Program-made: the position numbers and the translations under genes | Assembly (NCBI RefSeq): GCF_004193775.1 | Contig: NC_041021.1 | Span: 13,969,198-14,033,197, forward strand | Direction of reading: 5' to 3' | Length of the DNA: 64,000 nucleotides | From: Glycine soja | Taxonomy: Eukaryota; Streptophyta; Magnoliopsida; Fabales; Fabaceae | The notes under the pieces: generated by a model | Told to the model about the DNA's origin: nothing | The model's database searches: none | What the model saw: only the letters and a program-made list of their open reading frames with translations | Shown here: piece after piece, positions 47,238 through 58,003 of the stretch | How the letters are laid out: each line of letters begins with the position of its first letter | How positions within the stretch are numbered: the stretch's first letter is position 1

Positions 47238-48485
47238 CTCTGAAGAAATTGAGTTGTGGTGCTGAGTTGTAGCTGGATTTGTAAATCAAAATAAGTCTTA
47301 AGCTCTCTTGAATTGTGATATTCAAGACAATTCTCCATAAGCAAACACAAATTGTAATTATCCAAGCCTTAAGTAATATAAACACTACTCTTGATTTTTA
47401 GGTTGAAATCGCTGGTGCTGGGAGCTTGAACATACGAACTTGTAAATATTACTAGGATTTGGTCACTACGAATTGTGAGCTGAAATATTTACTGAATTTT
47501 CTAGACATCTGGAAAAAAAATTATAAAAAAGAAACAAGTGATTTGTATAAATGGAAAAAATACGAAAAATCACACAAGTTGGCAGGAAAATCAGTGTCTA
47601 GGAAAAAAAAAGTGAAAGGGAAGTGTGCTTGTTGTTTTGGCTCGAAATTTGTTCTATAATTGATGCCTATTATATACCAATCTTAGTTCTGAAATTTCAA
47701 TTGAAAATTAGTGTGAAAACAAGTGCCAAAACTAGAGGTTTCTTGAGTCTTTTTTTTTTTTTACTCTACTCTAGAGTCATTCTACTCTTTGAGTCCTTGC
47801 TTACTTTTATATTCTTTTCGTTGCTTTAATTGTTGAATAATCCTTGAAAATTTGTCTTGTTAAAACTCTATTGGTTTAGCTTTTATTTCACTTTTTGGTG
47901 TTTTGTTATTGCTTGTCTCTTTGTTTCCTTGTTTGTGAGTTGCCATATAGGGAATTGGAAAGGAGGATTGGTGTCATCCCTTGAAGAATTTGAGTCAAGA
48001 AGCAAGGGGACAACCACCTTAAGAGCTATTGGACTAAGAAGCACTCCAAATTGAGTGAATCACCAAAGAGAGCACAACCACCAAATTTGAGGACTGTTTT
48101 GTAATTTTCTAATTGACAATTTACTTACCTTCATTGCTTTCAAATTTTGTAACAAAAAGGCCTTTCATTGGAAGTGTGTTGGAAGCCTCCAATAGGTTAC
48201 CAAACTTCCATTTGTGTGTAATAATTTTAGGCAATTTTTCCCTTAGGATAGTGAGTGTTTTGTTGGGAACCTTAAATGTGGTCATCCAAACACTCTTAGG
48301 ATTCGCCTAGTTTACATTTCTTGCTTACTTTCATAGCTTATTTTCTTTACTAATCACGCCTAGTTTATCTTGTAATTACATAATACTTTCTTCTTACTTA
48401 TCACGCTTATCTTGAGTTCTTTTGAACCCTAGCTTTTACCTTTTACAAACCCCCAACAAGAAAGAACCACAACTTAGGAACCAAC
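47238..48485 (+). repeat. Leader of the Tekay-like gypsy, downstream part
   Basis: Continues the leader broken at 27,468. No gene. The motif CAACAAGAAAGAACCACAAC before the gag start is typical leader sequence. Confidence 0.65.
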
Positions 48486-51089
48486 ATGAGTCATCATTTA
48501 TCTAGTGTTAATGGTGAGGGTACTAGTCATAAGGACCCTCTATGTAGAATCATAGATGAGTTGAGTTCCCTCAAGTTATGGAAAGAAAAAATAGAAAGAA
48601 AAGAAAAAGGAAAAGAAAGGGTAGAAATATATCAAGATGAGAGAGAACAAATAAGAGAGGAAGCAAGAAGAAAATAATGAAAGAAATGAAAAGAGAAAAA
48701 CATGCCTCCTATAGTAATCATGACTCTTGCAAGAGTTTAAGTGAAGAACTTAGCGACTATTATAGAGGGCGCCATAGTTCACATTACTAAACATCAATCC
48801 CAAAGAAGAGAAAGGGATAGAAGGCCTCAAGAGGTTAACATTAGCCTTCCATATTTCCATGAAAAAGATAATGTTGAGGCCTACCTAGATTGGGAAATGA
48901 AGGTTGAACAACTCTTTGCTTGCCATCATATTAGTGAAGAGATAAAAGTTCCATTGGATACCCTTAGCTTTCAAGGGTATGCCCTCTATTGGTGGACTTC
49001 CCTTGTTAGGGAACGAAGGATTCATGGGGATCCTCCAGTAGAGTATTGAAATGATCTTAAGAGTGCACTTAGGAAGAGGCACATTCCTTCCTACTATGAA
49101 AGGCAGCTTATGGACAAGCTCCAAAGGCTTACACAAGGGAGTATGAGTGTTGAAGAATAGACAACAAATGGAACTACTCCTTTTAAGAGCTAGAATTCGG
49201 GAGGAGGAAAGAACTAGCATAGCTAGGTTCCTCAGTGGGCTTAATATGGAAGTGAGGGACAAGGTTGAACTCCTTCCATATAGGGACCTAGATGAGCTAG
49301 TCCAACTTTATATAAGAGTGGAGCAACAACTTAAAAGAAAGCCTTCTTCAAAATCTTATGGATTTCACTCTTATCCAAGGAAGGACCAAGCCCAAGGAAT
49401 TTTGGGGGCTGCACCTTCAAAACCCAAGGAAGATAAGGGCAAGACCATAGAGAAATCCACCCCTAAGACTAGTTCCCAAGAAAGGACTAGCAACATTAAA
49501 TGCTTCAAATGTCTTGGGAGAGGTCACATTGCCTCTCAATGCCCCACAAAGAAAACCATGATTATAACGGGTCAAGACATTTATGTTAGTCAAGAGGAGA
49601 CTACTTCTTCCCCTTCCTCTAGTGAAAGTGAAGATGAAGTAAAGGGTGAAGAGTCTAGTGAGGAAGTCTACCCCCATGAAGAAGGTGACTTCCTAATGGT
49701 TAGAAGGCTCCTTAGAGGTCAATCTTGTGATCTATTACAATCACAAAGAGAGAACATCTTTCATACAAGATGCAAAATTTTAGATAAAAATTGTTCTCTC
49801 ATTGTGGATAGTGGATCTTGTTGCAATTGTTGTAGCACAAGATTAGTTTCCAAGTTGAACCTCACTATCATTCCCCACCCAAAACCTTATAAACTTCAAT
49901 AGCTCAATGAGCAAGGGGAAATGATAGTTAACTAACAAGTGAAGGTACCTTTCTCCATTGGGACATATAAGGATGAAGTTAATTGTGATATAGTTCCCAT
50001 GGAGGCAGGGCATATTATTTTAGGAAGGCCATGACAATTTGATAGGATGATCATTTACAATGGCCTAACTAATGAGATTACCCTCACCCATCTTGGCACT
50101 AAATTTGTGTTGTATCCTCAAACACCTTAACAGATGGCCAAAGATCAACTAACCATGAAAGATAAGAGGGATGAGGAAGAAAAACTAGAAAAATAAAAGA
50201 AAAATAAGGATAGTAAGGGCTTGTCTTCAAAGGCCTAGGGGAAGGGAAAAAAGGAAAAGGATTCCTCCAAGAAGATTTTGCAACAAAAGGTGATATAAAA
50301 AAAGCACTCCTTCTTAAACAATCTTTCTACCTTCTTCTATCAAGGGAAACATCCCTTAGCACAGCCATACCTCTTGAGCTTGAGGTTATTCCTCAAGTAT
50401 AGGAGTTGTTGGATGAGGGTTTGGTTCGTAAGAGCTTAATTCCTTGTGCTTTGTTGGTGCCCAAAATAGGTATTATGAGGCACTGAATCCCTATGATAGG
50501 TGGTATGATGATTTTGTTGAGTGGTGCAACTCTCTTTTGTAAAATCACCCATGCATCCAACATCTTCATGATTCACATACATAGGGACTCATTAGGTAGG
50601 TTTGTTCTTATTTTTAGTTTCAATACAAACTTAGGTGCTCATATGGGACACCTTAGGTTTGTTGTACTTTTTGGTAGGAATAATCAACATGAAAATACAG
50701 AAAAAGGTATGTTTTATTGCATTATTTTTCTTAATTTTTTAAATAGGGATCAAGGGATTCCCACGGACCCTAAGAGAATAAAGGTCATTCCTGAGTGGCC
50801 CACCCCACCAAGTATAATAAAAATTTGGGGCTTCCATGACTTAACAAACTTTTACAAAAGGTTTGTCCCGTATTTTTCTATACTTGTAGCACCACGCATT
50901 GAGTTGGTGAGGAACCATGTTCCCTCATGGGAAGATGCCTAGGAAAGGGGTTTTCAGACCTTACCCTACTCCAACATGCCAAACACCACTAATATATATG
51001 TTATTATTCTTTTTACAGGTGTTGAGGGAAGAAGCTCCGAGTTCAAGACCTCTGGATTTGAGGTCAAATCCTTTTCAAAGGGGATGGAA
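48486..51089 (+). pseudogene. Tekay-like gag-pol, heavily deleted
   Basis: Gag starts near 48,486 (MSHHLSS) with a charged coiled coil, then frameshifts and stops around 48,675-48,830. The gag core runs 48,840-49,330 (LPYFHEKDNVEAYLDWE; RFLSGLNMEVRDKVELLPY), with TGA at 49,047-49,049 (TGG likely) and a 2-bp loss near 49,157. A CCHC knuckle (CFKCLGRGHIASQC) begins near 49,500. The protease DSG motif (VDSGSC) begins near 49,804. RT survives only as end fragments: PLELEVIPQV near 50,370, GATLFCKI, and a PTDPKRIKVIPEWPTP block near 50,760. The catalytic DD region reads IFSF and the middle of RT is deleted. RNase H, integrase and chromodomain are gone. The last codons (SSRPLDLRSNPFQ) abut the 3' LTR. 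Confidence 0.85.
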
Positions 51090-52265
51090 TGATGTAATCC
51101 TACCCCCCAAGGGCATTGGATAGAAGACTCCAAGAAGATTAGGCCAGAGATGCAGGAGAAGGCCCTAGGGTTCTCATGGGCCTTAGGGTAGATTTTGGGT
51201 CCACGGGCTCAGTATGAGCCCACTTATCTTTGTAAATATTAGATTAGGATTTCATTATTTTTGGGCCTGTATTTAGGGCTCCATAATGTAGGTAGGGTAC
51301 CCTAGAAATGTAGGATTTTTCAGCCCTTGTATTTTAGGGCACCTAGACTAGTTTTTATATTAGGGGTAGTTTTGTAATTTTATATGCATTAAGTGAATAT
51401 TTGAGGTGTGTGTTTGGAAATAAATTTAATTGAATTGGGAGAAGCCCAACTCAAGTAAATTTTAGAGGGGGAAGTGAACATTTGCATGCTGCACCCCATT
51501 TCCACATCATATAGTCACACTTTGTGCATGTCCTTCATGCTTTACATGCCTCATGACACCTAAGCACACTTAGTGGAGAATCTTGGACTTGATCTTGGAT
51601 TAGTGGGGTGTACCATAGCTAAAATTTGTAAGTGCATATCTTATATGAAGATTTTGATGATGCCAAAAGATTAAACCTATTCAACGTTGATTCAAGTCAA
51701 GAAAAACGATTTACACTAGTCATTTATATGTTAAAAGAATCTCTTAAAAAGGTTGCAAAGGTTTGGCCTTAAAAGACCTAAGTTTTCAAATATCTTATAA
51801 AGTTTTAAGTAAATATTACATCTTTGAATTTATGTATTTCTTTCTGGTAATCCATTACCAGAGGTTGTAATCAATTACTAGAAGCAAAAATGTTTTTAAA
51901 AAAGCTTTCAGAAAAGTTTAAATTTGAATTTTAAAAGCTGTAATTGATTACCACTATTGTGTAATCAATTACCAGTCACGAAAGGTTTTGAAATTCAAAT
52001 TGAAGAGTCATGACTCCTCAAAATTAACTATGTAATCGATTACCATAGATATGTAATTGATTACTAATGAGGAAATTTCAAAAATAACTCTGAAAAGTCA
52101 CAATTTTTCACAAGTTTTTGAAAGGTTACCGAAGGCCTATAAATATGTGACTTGTGTTCAAAATTCTTCAGAGTTTTTCAGCACATTCATTGTCCTATTC
52201 TCTCACAAGGAATCCTTTGGCCAAACACTTGCAAAATCATTAAGGATTCTAATAAGTTCAACAAG

Positions 52266-52277
52266 TGGTATCAGAGC
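52266..52277 (+). other. Primer-binding site, initiator-Met type
   Basis: TGGTATCAGAGC follows TTCAACAAG, so the left LTR remnant ends at 52,263. Confidence 0.85.
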
Positions 52278-52316
52278 TTAATTCTTGTATAAGGTTTAAA
52301 AACTTCAAGAATAGTT

Positions 52317-53150
52317 ATGGCCTCATCAAAATTTTTATTTCCCGAAGGGAACTCTATAAATAGGCCTCCTATATTCAATGGTGTAGGTTATCATTACTGG
52401 AAAACCCGAATGCAAATTTTTGTAGAGGCTATAGATTTAAACATCTGGGAAGCCATAGAAATTGGTCCTTACATCCCTACTATGGTAGCAGGAAATGCAA
52501 CTATAGAAAAACCTAGGGAATAATGGGATGAAGAGGAAAGAAAAATGGTACAATATAATTTAAAAGCAAAAAATATAATTACATCTGCATTAGGCATGGA
52601 TGAATATTTTAGAGTATCAAACTGCAAGAATGCAAAAGAAATGTGGGATACCTTAAGTGTAACCCATGAAGGAACAACAAATGTAAAAAGGTCTAGAATA
52701 AATACCCTAACCCATGAGTATGAATTGTTTAGAATGAATCAAAATGAAACTATACAGGATATGAAAAAGAGATTCACACACATAGTAAATCATCTTGCAT
52801 CATTAGGAAAGATATTTCCCAATGAAGATCTTATTAACAAAGTTCTAAGATGTGTAAGCAAGGAATGGCAACCAAAGATAACGGCTATTACAGAATCAAG
52901 AGATCTTACTAACATGTCTCTTGCAACTTTGTTTGGAAAGCTTCAGGAACACGAAATGGAACTCATGAGACTAAATCAACATGAGGAAATTGACAAGAAA
53001 AAGAAAGGAATCACACTTAAAGCTTCATCTTCAATTCAAGAAGGAAGTGATAAAGAAGATTTGAATGAAATAGAGGAAGATGATGATTTTAGTTTCTTCG
53101 TAAAGAGGTTCAATAAATTCCTAAGAAACAAAGAAAATCAAAGAAGATAA
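52317..53150 (+). pseudogene. Copia gag (UBN2-type), one nonsense stop, no zinc knuckle
   Basis: The frame runs 277 codons from ATG 52,317 with one TAA at 52,521-52,523. It opens with the copia gag start (RPPIFNGVGYHYWKTRMQIF). The UBN2-type core follows (MWDTLSVTHEGTTNVKRSR, EYELFRMNQNETIQDMKKRF, LRCVSKEWQPKITAI). An acidic end (DLNEIEEDDDFSFF) and a basic tail end at 53,150. The CCHC knuckle that normally follows is lost with all of pol. Gag normally packages element RNA. Confidence 0.85.
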
Positions 53151-54023
53151 AACTTCAAACCAAAGAAAATAGGAGAAAAACATCTTTTGTACTTCAAAAG
53201 CAATCTATTGTTGTAATCAAGAGGCAGTGGGTCTCTTGATTATTAAGTTTTCTAAACACAAGGGAAGGGTATCCCTGGGTGGTTCAGAAGGTTTAAAGGA
53301 ATTTACAAGTATAGTGGAAATCTCAAGTGGATAGCTTGAGGACTGGACGTAGGCACAGGGCGTGGCCGAACCAGTATAAAACTGAGTTTGCAATTCTCTC
53401 TTCCCTAAACTCTTTTACTTTATTGCAGTTTAATTTTTACTTTGCATATTTAAAGAAGCATCAAGTAAATTGTTCATTACTTCTTTTTCTGCATATTAAG
53501 TCTGCATATTTCTTTTAAAGAGAGAATTAAAACTTGTTAGGGGAAATTTTTTAAACTTAATTCACCCCCCCCCCCCTCTTAAATTATTGAGGCCACTTGT
53601 TCAACAAAATTCACTAATCATAATTAGTGAAAATTTGGCTCCACAAATTCAATTGAAATTTAAATAGAAATTCAAATTTCCCTCCAATTTGTGTGACACT
53701 TAGGCTATAAATAGAGGTTATGTGTGTGCATTTTTTCAACTTTGATCATTTGAGAATTACACGTCAAAGTTCAGACCTCATTTGAGGCGTAAAATTTCGT
53801 GCTCTTTCTCTCCTTCTCCCTCCACTCATCCTCTCCTACCTCCAAGCTCTTACCCATGGCTTCCTATGGTGGTGAGCTTGTTCTTGACTCATCTTCTCAT
53901 TGAAGTGGCATCTCCAATCACCTTTCCTCCTTCTCCATTCCGTTGTCATTAATCTTCAAGAAGCAAAGGACTTCATTGATGAAGAAGATCCAAGGCCTAC
54001 AAGCTCCACATGGAGCTACATCA

Positions 54024-57000
54024 TGTTCTTTATGACCATGCAAATCTTGAAGAAAGATATTCAACTTTTATGAATAAGTCACGGTCAAATACAACCTTGA
54101 TCATGGACAAAACTGAGCCTGAAGTTAAAGACGCTGGTTTGCCTTGACAGTTTCATATGTGTGCAATAATTTGAAAACTACTTGAACTACAAAAGTGAAT
54201 TTGGGATGATCTCAGTGGTTGTGGAAAGCTAAAAGAAAGATATATATATCTTTTATGGAGAAGTCATGGGCAAATAAGGCTTGGATCTTGGAAGAAACTG
54301 ACCATGAAGATAGAGATGTCAGTTTGTCCTCACAATATAACAAAACTGCAATGCTTTAAGGATTGATTATGTTGTAATGGTCCAAATAACATGATACCAG
54401 TGCTTGAATGTAAAGGATAAAATTCTCTACAAGTCTCATGAAGACATCGAAAGCCAATTTGGTCATTCAAAGGGTCAAAGAATTAAAAATCAGTAGCAAA
54501 CATAACATGTTACAACAAGCGCACACCATAATATTTGAAATACAAGCTTGTCATTTCATCTCATCAATGCATTCCTATAAGAAGAACATTCAGTGGCTTT
54601 CCACCTACATCAAAGAACTCTCTCAAAGTTGAATATCATATCCAGAAAAGCTATGTAAGCTAAAAGATATGCAAATGATGCATATACAAAGCATAATATA
54701 ACAAGTGTTCTGATGAGTTTAGAACAAGCTCAAAATGGACGCCTTAACTATGCTTTCAAGTGAGAAGCTTCAGAAGATTTAAAAGAAACCCATCTATTGA
54801 TGAGGTAAGTGCTTCCCTTTGAAGATCTAAATCTTATCATGTTGTAAAGACATCAAGAAGGCCTTACACAAAAGATTTATCAAAGTCTACAAAGAGCTCA
54901 CAACATCATAATGAAGTTGCACCAGAGTCTACATCAGAATGATGAATATCTTGACTTTGAAGAGCTGAACATCAGAATGGCTTAGAATGCACCTCAAAGA
55001 CAACATTAGTTTTTCCATATGTTATCGCACATTACTGAAGGCACATCAGAAGACTAAGGTTGAGGATCTCACTTTCCATATGTTGTCACACATTGAGGGC
55101 AATCATGTTGAAAGTTGAAGTTGTCCACGAGAGGTTCTGATATGAAGCATCCCAACAAAAGACTAAAGACACTACTCAATTTAAACTTAAACAAAACAAT
55201 AGCACACCAACAATCATACATTCACTTTAATTCCATGAAGTAATCTACTTCAGAGTGCCTTGTGTTGTGAAGATGTGTTAAGGTTGATGAAGCTATACTA
55301 CTTCAAAAAGGTATATTAGCTATCCTCAAAATGGCTATTTTGATTTTACTTCAGAATGCTTATCAAAAAGGTTCCTCAAAATGGGAACCTTAGAATGACT
55401 ACATCAGAATGATGAAGAATTTGGATTGATAGAGTTGATTTATCTACATTGTCATATTATGTTATCTTCATTAGAAGGAATCTACATCAGAATATGTCCT
55501 TCTCAACAACATCAAAATGTGTTTCTAAGAGACAATCAGAAAGCTACTCAAAAACTGATCATCTAAATGGAAACATTAGAATAGACTGATAAAAATGGAA
55601 CTAGCAGCTGTAAAGTTACAAGCAATCTTTCTACTTTTTAAAAGAAGTCATCCAACTATCATAACAACTAAATAATGACTAGTTTGACATGTAAGTCCTA
55701 TAGAAGAACAAAGAACACATGTAAAACATGAGAAAGAAGGTAGGAGACAACCTACATTATGCAATAACAAGATTCACCTCCTCTCCCCACTCTAGACACG
55801 TTTTGAGCTCAGAATAGTTATAGCAAGAGTTTATATAACTTAGAACTTCAAAGAAGTACACCCCAATGAGTTTTGTAAAGCTGTAAAAATCCCTTAAACA
55901 TATTCTCCCAATTTGTAATTTGTATGTATCCCAAATTAACCATGTAGGTTAAGTTTGGTTGTGAGACAAGTGATAGGGAGAACCCATATAATGTAGGTAG
56001 CTTAGAGAAAGTATCTAAGAGTGTAGCCTAAAGAGGTGAAGGTAAATACTTTGATTATCTCTCCCATGACCATGTGCGGTGTCGTGATTGAGATGGGTTA
56101 CTTCCCAAGAGTATGGAGTATTTTGTGGAAAGGAAGACCTAGTGGGAGGTGAAGGTTGCCTACGAAGAACTGAGGTGGTTTTGTGGTGAGATGCCTTTCC
56201 TTCCAAGAATTGAATTACTCTGTGGGTTAAGCCAACCTGAAGAGGTGAAGAATACTTGGTTTGTCTCTCCCATGACTAAGTGAGTGTCATGGTTGAGTGG
56301 GTGATCTCCAAGCTAAGACCAATTGTGGTGTTGTGGTGAGGAGATGTGTAAAGTCCATGGTTGGCAAGGAAAGTTCAACAAGGGTGTTGGTAGTTGTAAG
56401 AACAATAGTTGGCTGGTCCAACATATTGTTGGTTGTGTTAGTGGAAAATCTCATCTTGAAGGGTGAAGAATCAATATAATGACTTTGTTGTCAATATAAA
56501 AATCCTTGTGTTGAATCCTTTTTTTCTTTCCTCTTTACATTGTGTTATTTGTTGTCATATATACCACATTTGCATCAGAACATTCTAAGCATCATAATGA
56601 CTTTCATCAAAATGCATACTTAAGAAGATTTTCATAACAAGAATACATGTTTGGTTAAATGACATTTGAAATAAATCATCTTTGTGATAACAAGATTTAT
56701 TTTAAATTTCAATCATATACATCAAAGTATGAAAGCTTTTAGAAAACATGAAAATGATTTTGTGCATGAGAAGCTAGAAACATCATTTTGAACAATAGCT
56801 TTCTAAGTACAACATTCTAAGCAACAACATTTTGCGTATTGTATCTTCATAACAACTTTCTGAGTGTTGAATCATCATTACATAATTTGTGTTTCCATAA
56901 CAACTAGGAGATAAATTTATTTTAAGTAATGAACTTCTAATCATGTGCAAATGTGCATTGACATTAAGTTCGCATTATCATATTAAACATTTAACAATGA

Positions 57001-57149
57001 ATGTTGTGATTAATAGTGCTTGAACCTCTATGTAATGGATTTTTCAACACCAAGGTAATCTTAAGTAAAAGTTTAGAAAGGTTAATGTTTCAGGAAAAGT
57101 TGGCAAAGTCCCAATTCAATCCCTCTTCTTATGCATTCTGATAACTTCA
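54024..57149 (+). repeat. Right part of the outermost LTR-like element
   Basis: No gene. ACATCAGAATG-like motifs recur across 54,900-55,500, and a degenerate GAGGTGAAG...CTCTCCCATGAC block occurs twice (56,031-56,075 and 56,237-56,280). The right end (57,110-57,149) has the pyrimidine-rich ATTCAATCCCTCTTCTT run typical of copia LTR ends. Confidence 0.5.
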
Positions 57150-57211
57150 CACAATCCCTCTAGTGCTAAGCCTGTTAAGGTGTGGATACTTAAGTCATGG
57201 TTATGTGTTAC
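57150..57211 (+). repeat. ~115-bp tandem repeat, unit 4 (partial)
   Basis: TCTAGTGCTAAGCCTGTTAAGG and ACTTAAGTCATGGTTATG blocks match units 2 and 3. It is cut by the next element. Confidence 0.55.
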
Positions 57212-58003
57212 TGTTAAGTCAAAGACATTTATGTCTTAAAAATGAATCAGTACTCCTAATTATTTTGATTACATGAAATAAATGCAAATGATAAAACTTG
57301 TGTCTGATACGCTATCAGATCATGATCTATGTTTTTGCATGTGAAGTTTCGAATAGTATCTTATGCAAACACAATTTGTTAAAGCATTTAAGTGTTGAAT
57401 TAAGATCTTCATTTAATACCCTGGGTCTGAGATTCTCTTATGCATAAACATTCTCCTAGGATCCATTGAAGTCCTTTGAAGAATAAGTGAAGTTTGAGAT
57501 CTGAAACTATTGATCTTTATCAAAGGGTGCACTCTACTATGCAGACCTGCCCAGATTGAAGATGTGACTTTCTGCTGAAGTGCTTATCATGATAAGTCAT
57601 CTTTGTGGACTCTCACCATGAAGAAGGGATGTTCATTTAATTCAAGCATTAATTACCTCAACAACTAGAATTAATCAGACAAAGAACTTAAGTGAAGAAT
57701 CAAATCATTGTGAGACAACGAACAATTGGAGATGAAAGCTATAAATAGAAAAGCTTTAAAGAACAAGACAATGAATCTTAAGTGCAATCTGTTGAGACTC
57801 AACAACTACTTTATCAAAATTTGTTTTATCTTTTAAATTATTATGGTTTTTTGATTTTTCCTTTTTCTTCTCTACTCTCTTATATATTGAACTATTATGA
57901 AAAATCCATTTCACTCCCAATCTCTCGCTTTTTACTCTCTTCTTACTTCTACTTTCTATCTCTATCTCGTGTGAATGCGTGCATTTCTCCCTAAACCTCA
58001 CAA

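Larger units (their letters stand above)
51622..53611 (+). mobile_element. Copia-derived element with rearranged order, 1,980 bp
   Basis: It spans 51,627-53,606, TGTAAGTGC to TTGTTCAACA, with AAATT on both sides. The left part (51,627-52,263) is like the upstream half of SIRE-type LTRs, with three palindrome pairs (51847/51867, 51940/51961, 52032/52053). Then come a primer site, a gag frame and a right part (about 53,165-53,606) like the R/U5 half of such LTRs (GTGGAAATCTCAAGTGGATAG, poly-C, GGCCACTTGTTCAACA). No pol. Deletions in both LTRs of a normal element would give this; a chimera is possible. Confidence 0.75.
51090..54023 (+). repeat. 3' LTR of the Tekay-like gypsy, split by a nested element
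   Basis: Parts are 51,090-51,626 and 53,607-54,023. The join aligns with 25,873-26,849 at the ACTAATCATAATTAG block. It ends GAGCTACATCA and is followed by the duplication TGTTC. Confidence 0.88.
25868..54028 (+). mobile_element. Tekay-like gypsy element (~6.4 kb) expanded by two nested insertions
   Basis: The element spans 25,873-54,023, with TGTTC directly before and after. Its parts are a 5' LTR (25,873-26,849), primer site (26,852), leader (26,865-27,468 plus 47,233-48,485), gag-pol remnant (48,486-51,089) and 3' LTR (51,090-51,626 plus 53,607-54,023). Removing the Ogre-like element and the copia derivative with one duplication copy each leaves 6,397 bp. Gag with a CCHC knuckle and the LTR/primer type point to the Del/Tekay chromovirus lineage. 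Most of RT, all of RNase H and integrase are deleted, so it is inactive. Confidence 0.85.
25544..57149 (+). mobile_element. Outermost insertion: long LTR-like element interrupted by a nested gypsy
   Basis: Its own parts are 25,544-25,872 and 54,024-57,149 (about 3.45 kb). It starts TGTTGAGTCC, ends ATAACTTCA, and is flanked by CACAG and CACAA (one mismatch). The start resembles the LTR at 61,401 (TGTTGAATCC, TTTTAATTATG). The 54,024-57,149 part repeats ACATCAGAATG many times and contains no convincing gene. It is probably a solo LTR of a copia-type element, but a deleted element is possible. Everything from 25,873 to 54,023 was inserted later. Confidence 0.5.
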
